NCBI GenBank assembly: GCA_002104905.1
Contig: MCFE01000578.1
Span: forward strand, 1-56,598
DNA from: Basidiobolus meristosporus CBS 931.73
Lineage: Eukaryota; Basidiobolomycota; Basidiobolomycetes; Basidiobolales; Basidiobolaceae
Direction: 5' to 3'
DNA length: 56,598 nucleotides
Position numbers and translations under genes: made by a program. The notes beneath the pieces were generated by a model. It searched no databases. It worked only from the letters and a program-made list of their open reading frames with translations, and was not told the origin of the DNA. This document shows positions 31,740 through 43,595 of the stretch, in pieces (position 1 is the stretch's first letter; each line of letters begins with the position of its first letter).

Positions 31740-33230
31740 TAACAACCCACAACTTTCACAGGAGCCTGTCACAAGCAGGGCTGGAAGTTCTAAGTAAGCT
31801 GCAAAGAGACATCAGGTAGCAGGGAGGGTGCCAGGAAGGGGCAAGTGGACAGATGAATGCACTTGAGCAGCTTTCATCAAGGAGATTGTGCAATTTGAGA
31901 AGTAATTTGGATATAAGGAACTTATCAAGATATAGTATTAATAGTTGAACTATTGTTTATTCATAAAGATGATCAGTATTTATACCTTTGTAGAAGTAAT
32001 ACAGCTGTAGCACTAAGTAAGGGGGGTTTCTTGACATTCAGGAGCATTCTGTAATAGCTTCAGGGTTAGTACTAAATGTTTGGTAAAAAGTGTTAATTTG
32101 ATCTTCACTACAGGGGAATAATCATTTGATCATATATGTGAAGAAACTGGCAAAGTTGATGCTGCAAACAAGTCCTACAGTGACCAAGAGTAATCTAGAG
32201 CTGTTAAGTAAATTTTTAGCTGCTGAATGATACCAAATAGTCCAGTATTTGAGCAGAGATAACAATGTGCAATACAAGAGGCACATGGTTGCAGTTGCAG
32301 TGAAGGACCTGATAATGATAAGCACCCGCAGCATTCTCAGGAGCCTGTCACAAGCAGGGCTGATAGTTCTAAGCAAGTGACAAAGTAACAGCAGGCTACT
32401 TGGAGAGTGCTGGCAAGGGACCATCAGGCAAAGACAGACTCACCAGTGCAACATTTATCAAGGAGAAAGCAGAGTTCAACACAAGATGCACTGAGTCAAA
32501 TTAGCAGTGAAAGACTTAGAAGTGATAAGGCCAAAGGTAGGGGTAACAAAAAAAGGCCTATCCAAGCTGTAGACTGAGAGGTGTGCAAAATATCTGCAGT
32601 TCTTGCCAATTAAGACTGTCAGCCCAGAACAGGCTGAGTTCCATCATAGCCAAGAAGAATTACCAACAAGCCATCAGCTATTTTCTTAAGTGTTTGGAAG
32701 TGCATCCAGTTGAACTACACTCCAGTGGGGTAGTTGACTTTGTGGTAATTAGCAATTTTACTACCAATGCCTTCACATCCTTCATTGTAGACAGATTGAA
32801 GATCCTACTGACACACAAAATGGCAACCTAACAACTCAATAACATTTCACAATGCCTACAGCAGAAGTCTGGAACATTAGGAGCCACACCAGGAGGTTGC
32901 AGCACTTCACTAAAAGCAGTGCACAGGAAAATGCACATGAATAGTGCAAGCATTTATTGCAAAGACCAGCAGATGAGGTGCTAGACTCTGCAGTGCTGGC
33001 TGCATACCAGGATGTATGAAAGTCAGTGAATGAATCATGGCACAAAGCTGCAAGGTTCCTGCCAAAGTCATGGAAAGCAGGTGTCATTGCAGAAACACTT
33101 ATTGAATCTTAATGGAGTCACTTCATGAGTGTGGGCTAGGCTTATTGTTAATGTTGGGTATTGGACTTTTATAGGTCAATTTAATTGGTAATTGAGGTAC
33201 AACTGAAGTTTTACTGGAAATAAATCAATT
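31740..33230 (+). pseudogene. CACTA-C ORF2 accessory gene, decayed
   Basis: It starts in the basic repeat region (CAGGAGCCTGTCACAAGCAG at about 31760) and continues, after the solo LTR, through a second repeat (32339-32540) and the C-terminal domain (about 32840-33110, with CACACCAGGAGGTTGCAGCAC). The N-terminal half is deleted, and Tnp2 sequence lies directly upstream. Stops throughout. Confidence 0.65.
31887..32255 (-). repeat. Copia-1 solo LTR
   Basis: A 369-bp Copia-1 LTR (TGTGCAATTTGAG ... ATTTGAGCA) without internal region, flanked by a perfect GAGAT duplication (31882-31886, 32256-32260). It lies inside the basic repeat of CACTA-C ORF2 and is the product of LTR-LTR recombination. Confidence 0.93.
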
Positions 33231-33548
33231 TTTGTGTGCATGAGAAGTAAGACAATTGGTGTGGTCATGAAGTAAGAAGTAAGAAAAAGAGACAATAGCT
33301 AATCAGCGTACAGAAACATAGGTGATAGACTATCTGGGATCAGAAATAGAGAAAGTTGGCAGAAACCAATCAAAAGCCACTTTGGTATTGTTGTGATGAA
33401 AAACTTAATCAAGTTTTTTGTGAAATCTGGGATGCTATTTTTTTAACAGTCTTTGCACAGTGTTGTGACAGGATCAACACCTCTTAGTCACAGGGCTTTA
33501 CTTTTGTGATGGATTTTGACTGGATCAGCAAAATTACTTCTCATAGGG
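33231..33548. other. CACTA-C ORF2-side terminal region
   Basis: Collinear with 6930-7205 plus 10623-10675 of copy A but lacking Harbinger (CACAGGGCTTTACTTTTGTGATGG). It therefore serves as an empty-site reference. It ends TTCTCATAGGG. Confidence 0.65.
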
Positions 33549-33978
33549 AAATACATGGCACTATTGTGGTCTACAGGCACTATCTGGCACTATATGTCCT
33601 TTTATGGGTTATACTTCAGCACTAATATTTAAATATTGCACCAGATAGTTCAAGTGGGTCATGATAGTAACATGCATTCTGGTGACTTTTTACAAGCTTC
33701 TCAGCTTGATTCAGAGTGCTGTGGGTATCGAATACCAGATTAATGTCTCCAGACCTTTGGTGCTCAAACACATGGGCCTCAAATTGACCCGTGAAATCAA
33801 GGTCATAAATGGATTTTCCCCAGTACAATGGCTGAAATACTGGGGCCATTTTACATGAAGATATAGATTTATGCTTTACATTATGTGGTGAAGTATAGGT
33901 CTGCAATGCCTTTATGGCACACCTAGTCTCCATTTAGGACTTATGGCTTGAAGTGGGACCATCCAATGGAGCAAGCGT
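33549..33978. mobile_element. Harbinger-related terminal fragment
   Basis: GGCACTAT motifs occur near 33563 and 33578-33596, and the right edge ACCATCCAATGGAGCAAG resembles the Harbinger terminus ACTATCCAACGGAACAAG. A matching left terminus is not seen. A 103-codon minus-strand ORF (33622-33933) has no recognised similarity. Confidence 0.4.
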
Positions 33979-34742
33979 AGTATCTCAGAGTATTAGAAAA
34001 TATCAAAGGTAGAATATCAAGGGGGCCATGGCTAAATACTAGCAGCTTCCTCAAGAGCCCATTATAAGCAGGGCCAAAAGCTCTAAACAAGCAGCAAAGA
34101 AACATCTGGTAGCTGGAAGAGTGCTGATCACTATATAAATAAGTGTTAAAGAAGTGTCAGACTGCCAGAAGAGTTTAGCTTAGAGACAAGCATATAAAAG
34201 CAAATGAATCAGTGCAGTATTTATCCAAGATAAGTTGTAGTTCAATGCAAGTAGTACTCAGACAAAGCAGCAGTGTAAGACCTGGCAGTGATATGGAAAT
34301 GATCAGGGCAATAAAGCTCATTCTGGCAAGAGACAGGGAAGCATGAGAGAATAGGTTACTGCTCACACCAATTAAGGCCATCAGCCCAGAACAGGCAGAA
34401 TCCTATAATAGCCAAGAGGAATTACCACCAAGACAACAGCTAATTTCTCAAGAGTTGGAGGTGCAGCCAGTTGAGCTACACTCCAGCAAGGTAGTAGAGT
34501 TTTCAGAGAAAGGCAAATGATCTACCATAGCCTTCATGTCCTCAATTGTAGACAGAATGGAGATCCCAGTGACTGCCAAAGCAACAATGTGAGGAACTCA
34601 GATGTATATCACAGAGCCTACAGTAGATTTTTGGGCCAATGACATGCCCAGAAAGTGCTTGCAGCACTTCATCAAGAGCAACACACATGAAAACTCACTT
34701 TAAGATTGCCAGGAGTTATTGCAAAGACTAGCAGATGAGGTG
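33979..34742 (+). pseudogene. CACTA ORF2 fragment fused to a Tnp2 fragment
   Basis: Matches ORF2 from the end of the conserved block (about 5750 in copy A) through one basic repeat to the C-terminal domain (ATCAAGAGCAACACACATG, then CTAGCAGATGAGGTGC). At about 34742 it switches to the opposite-strand Tnp2 sequence, an illegitimate junction. Confidence 0.65.
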
Positions 34743-35120
34743 CCATCTCAAAGGGTGCATTTGACTGGAAATGCCCCATGTACAACTTGGTCATCAGTAT
34801 AGGGATATTGTTGAAAAGCAAATGCATTGCTCCTGGTGGGAAGCTATTGCTCAATTGGATACCCTATATCTTAAGTATCTCTGGTTTCCAGTTAGTTCCA
34901 TATTCCACCCAATGACTTATAGCTTGCCAACTATGATGCTGTTGCATGCTGACTTCTGTATGTTCTCTTTGCAGAAAGATGATGTTCTTAGTGCTGATGT
35001 TTGGGTAATAACAAAGTATGTGAGTTATGGAGTAAGTCCCCAGGATCTCACACATTTGACAGCAATACCATCCATGGTGCTCAGAAAAGCAAGCTATCTT
35101 GCTGATGGCTGGGGTATCTG
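34743..35120 (-). pseudogene. CACTA-F Tnp2, C-terminal side
   Basis: Collinear with copy A 2085-2450 (AAGCAAATGCATTGCTCC ... GATGGCTGGGGTATCT). The homology stops at GGGGTATCT and resumes at about 38088, so a 3-kb insertion splits this gene. Confidence 0.75.
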
Positions 35121-35603
35121 TTGTGAGGTATTATGATTTGTTTGAGGCTTACTCCACAATGTAGAGACTAATCAAAAGTATATGGCAACTCCCAGTATAC
35201 CAATATTGCAAGAATTCATTGGGAGTTAGATATACCAATAGAAGATATAACTTTCACTGCTATTGTCAATCTTAGGCTCATTATGTACTGCAAATAGTGT
35301 TTCAGACTTCTACAGCAGTGTTCTAACCTTCTGTTGACTGTTGGGCTTATTTACCTCTATAGTAGCTTTTACCAATTTGTGATTCACTTTCTGTTGTGAG
35401 AAGAATTTCATAATATGGCAATTCTGAGCTCCTCTTTAACCTAAAGAGATGTGGTGTAGAGGTCTCTAAAAGGTTTGGTAGACTGATGGGGTGTCTAAAG
35501 GGGAGTCTTTAAAGTAAAGATGTTTCCTAGAGGGGACTTTTCCTGAAAAATAATGGTAGTTTTCTTGTAGAACTTCAAATGGATTTTTGTGAGCTTTTTT
35601 TTG
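35121..35603. other. Unassigned left arm of the insertion
   Basis: About 480 bp, AT-rich, without ORF or recognisable repeat. Confidence 0.4.
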
Positions 35604-37467
35604 TGTTGTGGGGTCACAGTATTGATGTGCTCATTCCCATATTTTCTACCTCCCTATTTCTCTACTACACTTATTTTAGTTTTATCCCATTTGTCATACC
35701 TGATCAGTACTCTACCATAAGCTGGTGTGGTGGTGTAGAGATACTCCAGGGAGAAGCTACACAACTCAAGGTGTGTGAGGTGTCTGATGGGTGCAATGAC
35801 CTCTGTGTCTAAACTGCTGGAGTCTTTGCCAATATGTCACTATGGTAAAAGCTCCTGCTTCTCTAGCTTCCTAGGTGCTCCAAGTGTCTCCAAAGGCCTC
35901 TGTGTATCTTTTGCACTACCCTGAAAAGCTCCTTGATGGCAGGTCTGAGATGTACTGTTGAAGGCAGGTGCAGTGATCAACTGCTAATCAACAAGCTAGA
36001 AGTGTTACTGATAGAATGGATGATTTATTTATCAGGGATTGCTTTCCCTTAAATGCTTTTCCTGATTGCCAAGTGATTATTAATTACAAGGTTCTAGAGG
36101 GTTTTAGGCATCAGTGGAATTCTTGATGACATCATTATGAGTTAAAAATATGCCAAGAATGTCCTGGAAGGTTCTAAAAGGCACAGCACATCCAACCAAT
36201 CAGGAATCAATAGTCTGAAACCTGTGCAACATAGAAATACTATATATGGTATTGAAATGGTAGGGATGGTAACACAGACCTAGGTCATATGTCACAGGTA
36301 CTGATGCAGGTACTTGCCTCATGTAGATACATATACTGCTCACAAAGCTGAATAACATCTGGGATAACTAATGCTAATAACTAATTAGGGTAAACATCAT
36401 ATGGGGATAATAATGATTATATGGGCAAAAGAAGAATGGGATAATACTGATCAGATAAAATATGAATAAGTATATCATAATGGCTATATGAATAAACTTG
36501 TCTGTGGGAGGTATTTTTAGCCTACCATGCTGTTGACTATCACACCTGCTACCTTATTGCATAGGTTATCCCTCACTTTATGTAAGATTACTAGCAATAA
36601 GTGCTTCTACATCAGGCAAGTACCTGCGCCAGTACATGTGACAGATGATCAACCTGTGTCACCATCCCTACCATTTCAATACCATAGATGGTATCCCTAT
36701 GTCATACAGGCTTCAGAGTACTGATTCCTGTTTAGTTGGATTTGCGGTGTCTCTTAGAACCTTCTGGCACCTAATTAGAACATTCTTAGGTCATTCTGAT
36801 GGCATTAGGACTTCTATTGATATCTGGAATCTTCTGGAGCACCATGATCAGTAGTCACTTAGCTGGTAAGGAAAGTACATAAGGGAGGCTATCCCTCAAT
36901 AACAAATCAGCATCCATTTTATCAATATACCAACTTGTTGATTAGTGTGATCACTGCTACTTGCTGCTATCTGAACTTCCAACCCCAGACCACAGGACAC
37001 TCCCAGGAGACCATGCTGACAGCCAACTACCTTGGAGGCACTACTTGTGAGGAATACTCAGAGTAGGTATCTTTTATTGTATTTGATTCTTTCCCAAGTT
37101 TGTTCTTGTACATGCAAAGATACTTTTCTGTCTTTGTAACTATTGACCACAGCTGCATTTTTATCAAGTCCCTGCTGGTGGAGCTTACAGTTGATTTGAC
37201 TTTGGAAGCTTTAGTGCATTGTCATCTCAAAGGATGCTGAACCCTGCACATACTTTTGTTAAGATGCCAAATAAGTTGGGAATTGTGGCTCAATAGTTTT
37301 CCCTTGACAAGCTTGTGGCTTTATTCCCCATCACATTAGATTAGAGACAGAACCCAAGTATTCCTAGCAAGCTTTTGCCAGAGGTTATTGCACCCAGGAA
37401 CACCCCACACACAAAACACTTGAGAAGTGTTGGACATATCTCTCCCTTGAACGTATACACCACCACA
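35604..37467 (+). mobile_element. Gypsy-2 unit, plus orientation, split by a second Gypsy-2 unit
   Basis: 35604-35725 matches the start of the unit in plus orientation (…GATGTGCTCATTCCCATATT…). The sequence then resumes at about 36532 (TTGACTATCACACCTGC) and runs to the end CACCACCACA at 37467. The middle (35726-36527) is another copy in reverse. No convincing duplication flanks the outer unit. Confidence 0.7.
35726..36527 (-). mobile_element. Gypsy-2 unit nested in an opposite-strand Gypsy-2 unit
   Basis: It starts TGTGGTGGTGTAGAG and has the same order of blocks as 4515-5489 but is more divergent and shorter (about 800 bp). GCTG is present just before it (35721-35724) and just after it (36529-36532), a possible duplication. 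Ends are approximate by a few bases. Confidence 0.65.
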
Positions 37468-38087
37468 GCAGTCTGTTTACTGATGTAGTACTAATCAAAG
37501 TCAGTATACTCAGCAGTGCAAGTGATGCAAGGGAAGTCTTCTAACGTTTATGTTTCAGTTGCAGTGTGGGGATTCTTGAAAGAGAGGCTCACCCTGATTT
37601 TTCAGCTGGGGTAGTCATATATATTAAATTCTGCAGGATCAAAGTTTTTGGGCTATTGTGCCGGCAATACATGTTATGGCAAGCCCAAATCTTGCAGTGG
37701 TGTAGATTGAACATAGGCGTAGCACCTGCAAGCATGCCACATGATTTGATTAGCTAGTTCAAGAGTTGCAAGCAATCAAATTCACCATTGTAATCCTAGC
37801 AATAGAGGCCTAGTATATATGGTTATTGGACTCTTTATATCATAGCTCCTTAAATACTGCTTCAAATGGGCTGTAATCTGAAGCATGTATTAGCTACTGA
37901 GTGCTCTGCAGGACATAATACTCTCTGGTGGCTTGATTGCCAGGGTCTTGAGCTTTCACCCTTCAAAGACAAAATTTTGGTCTTCCATTTTTATGTTATA
38001 TTTTTCAAAGTAAAATAAAGGAATGAGTTCAATATTGGCTTTGAGATATTGTATTAATGGAATACTTTCTATTACCACATACTCTTA
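37468..38087. other. Unassigned right arm of the insertion
   Basis: About 620 bp with only a 63-codon ORF (37566-37757) lacking recognisable motifs. Confidence 0.4.
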
Positions 38088-39300
38088 GTTCAGATAATAA
38101 TATGCGTTTTGACATGGCAGCCATTTACAGTTATCCTGCTGGAAAGAATACAAAATGCATCCAGCAATTGATGCAGGTAGCTTTTCAGCTTGGATGGTTA
38201 TTTAGGCCCAGATACCAGAAAGACTGCCATCAAGTTTCTGCTCTGATACTGTAAGATGGGTGACAAATAAGGTTGTTGAGAACCAGTGGCTAGCCGGATT
38301 TGTTGGTAATGTGCTTGTTTGATGAAAATCCATCAACTGCCAAGTCAAAGGCATGGTCATACTTAACTTCAAAGTGGCCCTTGCTTTTAAGCTGTTTGTA
38401 ATATTTTTCATCAAATATATTGGATATGTTTGCGCTTGATTGATACTGAGTGTGGTACTTGATGGCTTCATACTATTTGTTGGACTGCACAGGCTTCTTT
38501 AGATGGTGCATTCCTGGAATATATCTGGAGTGTGAGCAATGTTTTCCTCCAATGGTGGTGGATTCCTGACAAGTTGGGTACCTTGCAAAGGTAGCATTTT
38601 CTGATATGTATGCCATGTAACTGTTGACACAAGCAGGTATCAGGATGATCTCTAGGTCATGTATTGCCAGCTGCATGAGGGTTGTCTGTATGTACCTTGT
38701 ACATGGGGAGTTGCATCCCCAGATGATTTTGGCAAGATGTAGTAGCAAATCCTCAAAGCCCCCATTACTGATATTAGATGAAGCACACATATTCTCTAGC
38801 CACAATCACACATCATTCACCAGTAGATGGATTACTGGGCTCACTTGACACCATAATGTATCCTTGCTTATTTTTCCCCAGGTGTTGTGTCTTTGCATAA
38901 TAGGATTCTTCTGGGCTAATACAGAGTACCTTTGTTAGGGAAAATATGCTCACAATCCACCAGTGAGCCTGCACTTCAGAGTCATCACTCTGTATGCCAT
39001 ATTTGGAAGGCTGGTGTGAGCCTAAAGGTGTTGCAAACTCACCTAACTCAGCTTGCACAAGGTGATAAGTATGGCCACAAGCTCTTATATTAATATAAAG
39101 TGGTTTGCAAGATAGTGTTGGTGCAGTAGTGACAGGTGAATGGTCAAATATGGCTTGTGTGGGAAAACTCTGGCTGTGATCTTTGTAATGCTTCCTATGC
39201 TAGCTGCATGATTCATGGCTGAGAGGCTTGCTACAATAGTCACTTAGTCTGTTTTCCTTTCTCTTGAGGTGTTGAATCAAAGTAGATATGTCCATGGGGC
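38088..39300 (-). pseudogene. CACTA-F Tnp2, N-terminal side
   Basis: Collinear with copy A 2455-3660. Frames at 38202-38471, 38473-38805 (LIPACVNSCMAYIS-type region: ILIPACVNSYMAYISENATF, then CQESTTIGGKHCSHSRYIPG) and 38813-39058 each carry part of the gene. Several frameshifts. Confidence 0.78.
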
Positions 39301-39872
39301 AAATAGTGTGACACTCAGTAACATAATGCTATAATATTATTTTTTTGTCAATACCTATGTGAGTTTAAGACACTCTTGTACTTGAGACATTGCACCTACA
39401 TGAAGGTTGGATTTTATGATGACCTATCATAGTAAGCATTACAAATAAAGTTGTGGCACCACATACACATGTATATATTACACCACTTTTCCTTTGGTTT
39501 GACTCACTTCTGTATATATGCCGCCAATAAATAAAGTCAAGTAGTCTGGTTCCCAACCAAACCCCACCACTGACAGCAGCAGAATAATGGTTGAACAACA
39601 GCTTGCTTTGAAATTCAGTTCAACAAACAGAGCTATAACTAAAAAGGCCCTGTGGACAGTGTGCCCACTGAAGGTAATAATGCAGACTCCTCAGGCACTT
39701 AGTCAAGTAGGTAATTGGGAATTTCTGCAGAGCTGCAAGCTGGTTGAAAATTTCAGGCAGATGAGAATGTAGTCAAAGCTGTACCTTTTGCTGAAGGCCA
39801 ACAAGTGGCCGTCAAAGCATCACCACCACCTGTATTAGCAGGTATATTGCCAGCTCATACTGAATCTCTAAT
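39301..39872 (+). pseudogene. CACTA-F divergent spacer and ORF2 5' end
   Basis: The spacer (with TATATATG near 39513) is followed by the ORF2 start region from about 39587 (ATGGTTGAACAACAGCTTGC, 61 codons open). It is collinear with copies A and E to about 39872, where it switches abruptly to plus-strand Tnp2. Confidence 0.65.
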
Positions 39873-40460
39873 TACAAGGATCATGGCCAGTGTTTGGCCA
39901 CACAAGTCAGGTTTGGCCATTCCTCAGTCACTATGGTACCAACATTATCTTGCCTGCCAGTTTTTGCTACTATAGGGGCACCTGGTCATCTTTGTTACCT
40001 TGTGTAAACTGAGTCAGATGAGCTTGTAAACACCTTGAGGCTCGCCTCTGCCTTCTGAATATGGCATGTGGAGTGATAGCTCTACAGAAGAAGGCTCACT
40101 GATGGATTGTGAACCTATTTCCCCTGACACCAGTCCCCTGCATGAGCCTGGCCAGATCCTAAGATGCAATGAGACAACACCTGTTGAAAAAAAAAGCCGG
40201 AGATACTATGTGGAGCCAAATGAGCCCAGTAATTTACTTACTAATGAAAGATGTGGTGTTGTGGCTAGAGAATTGGTGTGTTTCCACAAATATAATTAAT
40301 GGGGGCTTAGTAAGCTCACTACTACTTCTTGCCAAAATCATTCCAGTATGCAACTTACCACATACATGGTACAACTAGACAACCATCATTTGGGTGGTAA
40401 CATATGACTCAAAGACCATCTTGATACCAGCATGTGTTAGCAGTTGCATGGCATTCATGT
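39873..40460 (+). pseudogene. CACTA-G Tnp2 fragment
   Basis: Plus-strand Tnp2 from ATTACAAGGATCATGGCC to TGTGTTAGCAGTTGCATGGCATTCATG. The frame at 40169-40378 reads YLLMKDVVLWLENWCVSTNI, matching HLLVNDVMLWLEKWHISTNI of copy A. Both ends are chimeric junctions, with copy F ORF2 on the left and the copy D terminus on the right. Confidence 0.7.
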
Positions 40461-40771
40461 CAGAAAGGTTGTCACAAAGTTAAAGTCCTGTGACTAAGAG
40501 GTACTGATCCTGTCAGGATACTGTCCAGAGACTATTGAAAAATAATTGCACCCCAGATTTCACAAAAAACTTAGTCAAAATTTTTCATCAAATTAATGTA
40601 TAAGTGGCTTTTGATTGGTTCTCTGCTGATTTGCTCACTTTCTGATCCCAGATAATCTATTGCCTCCTACATTTGTGTGCATTGATTGGCTATTGCCTCT
40701 TTGTCACACTCCTAACTTCCGGACCCAACTGTTTCTGTTACTTTTAATGCATACAAATTGATTTATTTCAG

Positions 40772-42311
40772 TCAAAACTTCAGTTGTACCTCAATTGCCA
40801 ATTGTATTGACCTATACAAGTCCCTATACTCTACATTAAAATTAAGCCCAACCCCACACTCAACAAGCAACTTCATTAAAATCCTCCACTCAATAAGTAT
40901 TTCTGCTGTAATGCTCTGGTTCCACAACTTTGGCAGCAACCCAGCAGCTTTATGCCACTGTTCATTCACTGGTTCCCACACATCCTGGGCTTCAGCCAGC
41001 ACTGCAAGGTCTAGGACCTCATCTGCTTGTCTTTGCAATAAATCCTTGCAATATTCAAGTGCGTTTTTTTGAGCACTGCTCTTGAAGAAGTGCTGCAACC
41101 TCTTGGTGTGCCTATTAATGTTCCGAAATTCCACTGAAGGCATTGCCATAGTCTTTTGAGCTCTTGACATTGTAGCCCTGTCTGTAGGTAAAATTTCTGC
41201 TGTGTCAGCAATGTAGGATGTGCAGGCTGTGGTAGACAAATTACCTTTTTCTGCAAACTCATCTACCTTGCTGGAGTGAGGCTCAACTGGCTGCGCTTCC
41301 AACTCTTGTGAAAACAGCTGTTTTCTTGTTGGTAATTCTTCTTGGCTATGAAGAGATTTAGTCTGTTCTGGGCTTGTGGCATCAATTGGCAAGAGCTGCA
41401 GTCTTTTTACATGTTTCCCTGTCTCAGGCTTAGGTAGACATTTTTCCCTTTACCTTTTCCTTTATCACTGCCAGGTCTTTCCTTGCTACTTTGCCTGAGT
41501 GGCTCTTGTAAAGGACTATGTTTTCTCCTTGATAAATTCTGCTCTGATGCATCTGTTTTGGCCTGCTTGTCCCTTGCTGGCACTCTTCTGGTACCCTGAC
41601 ATTTCTTTTCCACTTGTCTGGAGGTTTTGGCCCTGCTTGTAATGGGCTCTTGATGAAGCCACTGGCTTTTAGGCATGGCACCCTTGTGCTTCTGCCTTAG
41701 ATAGTTTCTGCTATTCTTAAGATACTTTCTTAGTATACCAATGCTGGCCCAAAATTCAGTTGCCCATTTGAATCCGGGATAATGCTTGTGGAAAAAGTCA
41801 AGTACATTCTGCTTGGCCTTTAGTTCCTGATGGTCCCATGGTATGCCGGCCTTAAAGTGATGGTGTGCTAGACTTTGGACAGTCTTTGCAGCAAAGATAC
41901 TGCATTCTCTACCTGGGATATTGATTGCTCTACATGTGTTTTCTGCTCATCCTTTTTCTGGACTATTTCCTGATTTCTCTGGGCCATTGCAACTATCCTA
42001 TCAGTCACTGCACCTAATTGCTTCACTAATGCTTTGGTATGAGCTGACAACCTACTTGGTAATATGGGGGCTGCTGATGTTATGAAAGTCACTTGCTGGT
42101 CTTCAACTGAGGGTACTGCATTAGCTACATTCTCATCTGCCAGAGCATAATGGTCAGCTTGTGGCTCTGCAGAGTTTCTCAGTTGCCTAGTTGACTGAGA
42201 GCCTAAGGGGTCCACATTTTTACCTTCAATGGGCACACTGTCCACAGGGCCTTTTTTGGATGTAGCCTCACTGGTTGCACTGAATGTCAAGGCAAGCTGT
42301 TGTCCAACCAT
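40772..42311 (-). pseudogene. CACTA-D ORF2 accessory gene, best-preserved copy
   Basis: The first frame, 41868-42311, starts MVGQQLALTFSATSEATSKK and contains the Glu/Lys/Gln-rich probable coiled-coil (RNQEIVQKKDEQKTHVEQSI). The middle frames (41407-41681) hold one basic repeat (EECQQGTSRPKQMHQ in one frame, DKQAKTDASEQNLSRRKHS in the other). The last frame, 40772-41392, covers the C-terminal domain: QLFSQELEAQPVEPHSSKVD, then INRHTKRLQHFFKSSAQKNA, LAVLAEAQDVWEPVNEQWHK, and an end at VQLKF. At least two frameshifts separate them, and a piece near 41870 is deleted relative to copy A. The C-terminal domain is long and well kept, suggesting past selection. Confidence 0.7.
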
Positions 42312-42601
42312 TCTTCTGCTGGCATCAGCAGTGGGGCTTGTTTGGAAACCTGATTACTTTGTTCTATTTTTTGGCAGCATATACATAGAAGTGAGTCAAG
42401 CCAAAGGGCAAATTGTGTTACATATACATAAGTATGTGATGCCACAACTTTATTTATAATGCTTACTCTGGCAGGTCAGCATTGAATCTTACATTGATGT
42501 AGGTGCAATGTCTCAAATACAAGACTTTCTCAAGTTCATATGAGTATTGAGCAAAAAGTGATATAATAGCATTATGTTTTTGAAGGTCAAGCTGTTTGCC
42601 C
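42312..42601. promoter_or_regulatory. Divergent spacer of CACTA-D
   Basis: Collinear with 3661-3954 in reverse. It separates the ORF2 start (42311) from the Tnp2 start (42602). Promoter role inferred. Confidence 0.45.
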
Positions 42602-43595
42602 ATGGACAAGACTACTTTGACTCAATGCTGTAAGAGAAGAAAAGAAGACCATGTGGCTATTGTGGCAAGCTCCCAGCCATGCAGCATGCAGACAGTATAG
42701 GAAGTGTTACAAGAATCATGGCCAGTGGCTTGCCACACAAGTCATATTTGACCTTTCATTGGTTACTACTGTACAAACATTATCTTGATGGCCAGTTGAT
42801 ACTTCTATATTGGCACCTGGCTGTATTTGTCACCTTGCGCAAACTGAGTCAGGTGAGTTTGTGACACCTTTAGGCTCACCTCAGCCTTCTGAATATGGCA
42901 TGCAGAGTGATAACTCTGACAAAAAAGGCTAACTGATGGATTGCAAGCCTATCCCCCCTAACAACAGTGCCAAATATAAGCCCAGTCCAATGCATATATG
43001 CAATGAGACAACACTTGTTGAAACAAATACCAAGGATGCTCTATGGTGCCAAGTGAGCCCAGCAATCAATCTACTGGTGAATGATCTAATGTTGTGGCCA
43101 GAGTAGTGGTGTGTTTCCACTAATATCTATAATGGGGGCTTTAGGAATTTATTACTACTTCTTGCCAAAATCATACCGGGATGCAACTTACCATGTACAT
43201 GGTACAAGTGAACAACCATCATGAATCTGGCAACATATGATCATGAGAATGTCCTGATTCCAGCATGTGTTAATAGTTGCATGGCATTCACATCCAAAAA
43301 TGCAACCACTGCAATGTGTCCATATTGTCAGGAATCCACCACCATTGATGGAAAACATCATTCACACTCCAGGTATATTCTGGTCATACCCCATCTGAGG
43401 AAGCTGGTGCAGTCTGACAAGTATTGCAAACCTACGCAGTATCACACTCAGTATCAATCAAGCACAAACATATCCAATATATTTGATGGCAAACATAACT
43501 AACAGCTAAGAAGCAAGGGCTACTTTGAAGGTATATGTAACCATGCCTTTGCCTTAGCACTTAATGGATTCTCATCAAACAAGTACTCCACCGCA
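42602..43595 (+). pseudogene. CACTA-D Tnp2, N-terminal half
   Basis: The ATG at 42602 opens MDKTTLTQCCKRRKEDH, then frames break. The frame at 43221-43502 holds VLIPACVNSCMAFTSKNATT, a CPYC knuckle and SHSRYILVIPHLRKLVQSDK. Homology ends near 43595 (AACAAGTACTCCA). Confidence 0.78.

Larger units (their letters stand above)
24562..33548. mobile_element. CACTA-like copy C, left-truncated, carrying three insertions
   Basis: Tnp2 pieces on the minus strand (24562-24772, 29458-29547, 30605-31725) and ORF2 on the plus strand (31740-33230) form one element with the same layout as copy A. It is interrupted by Copia-1 (24773-29457), a Gypsy-2 unit (29548-30604) and a Copia-1 solo LTR (31887-32255). 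The right end, TTCTCATAGGG at 33548, is the inverse of CCCTATGAGAA. The left terminus is missing. Confidence 0.75.
35121..38087. mobile_element. Insertion of about 3 kb in CACTA-F Tnp2, partly uncharacterised
   Basis: It separates two adjacent segments of Tnp2 (GGTATCT before, AGTTCAGATAATAATATG after, against GGTATCTCTAATGCTGATTATAATATG in copy A). Inside are two Gypsy-2 units (35604-37467) flanked by about 480 bp and 620 bp that match nothing else in the window. The outer sequence starts GTTGTGAGGTATTATG. I could not define termini or a duplication. Confidence 0.5.

Noticed and set aside
33622-33933. A 103-codon minus-strand ORF as a gene
   Set aside because: No recognisable motif and no second copy to support it; it lies in a Harbinger-like fragment. 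Kept only as part of that feature.
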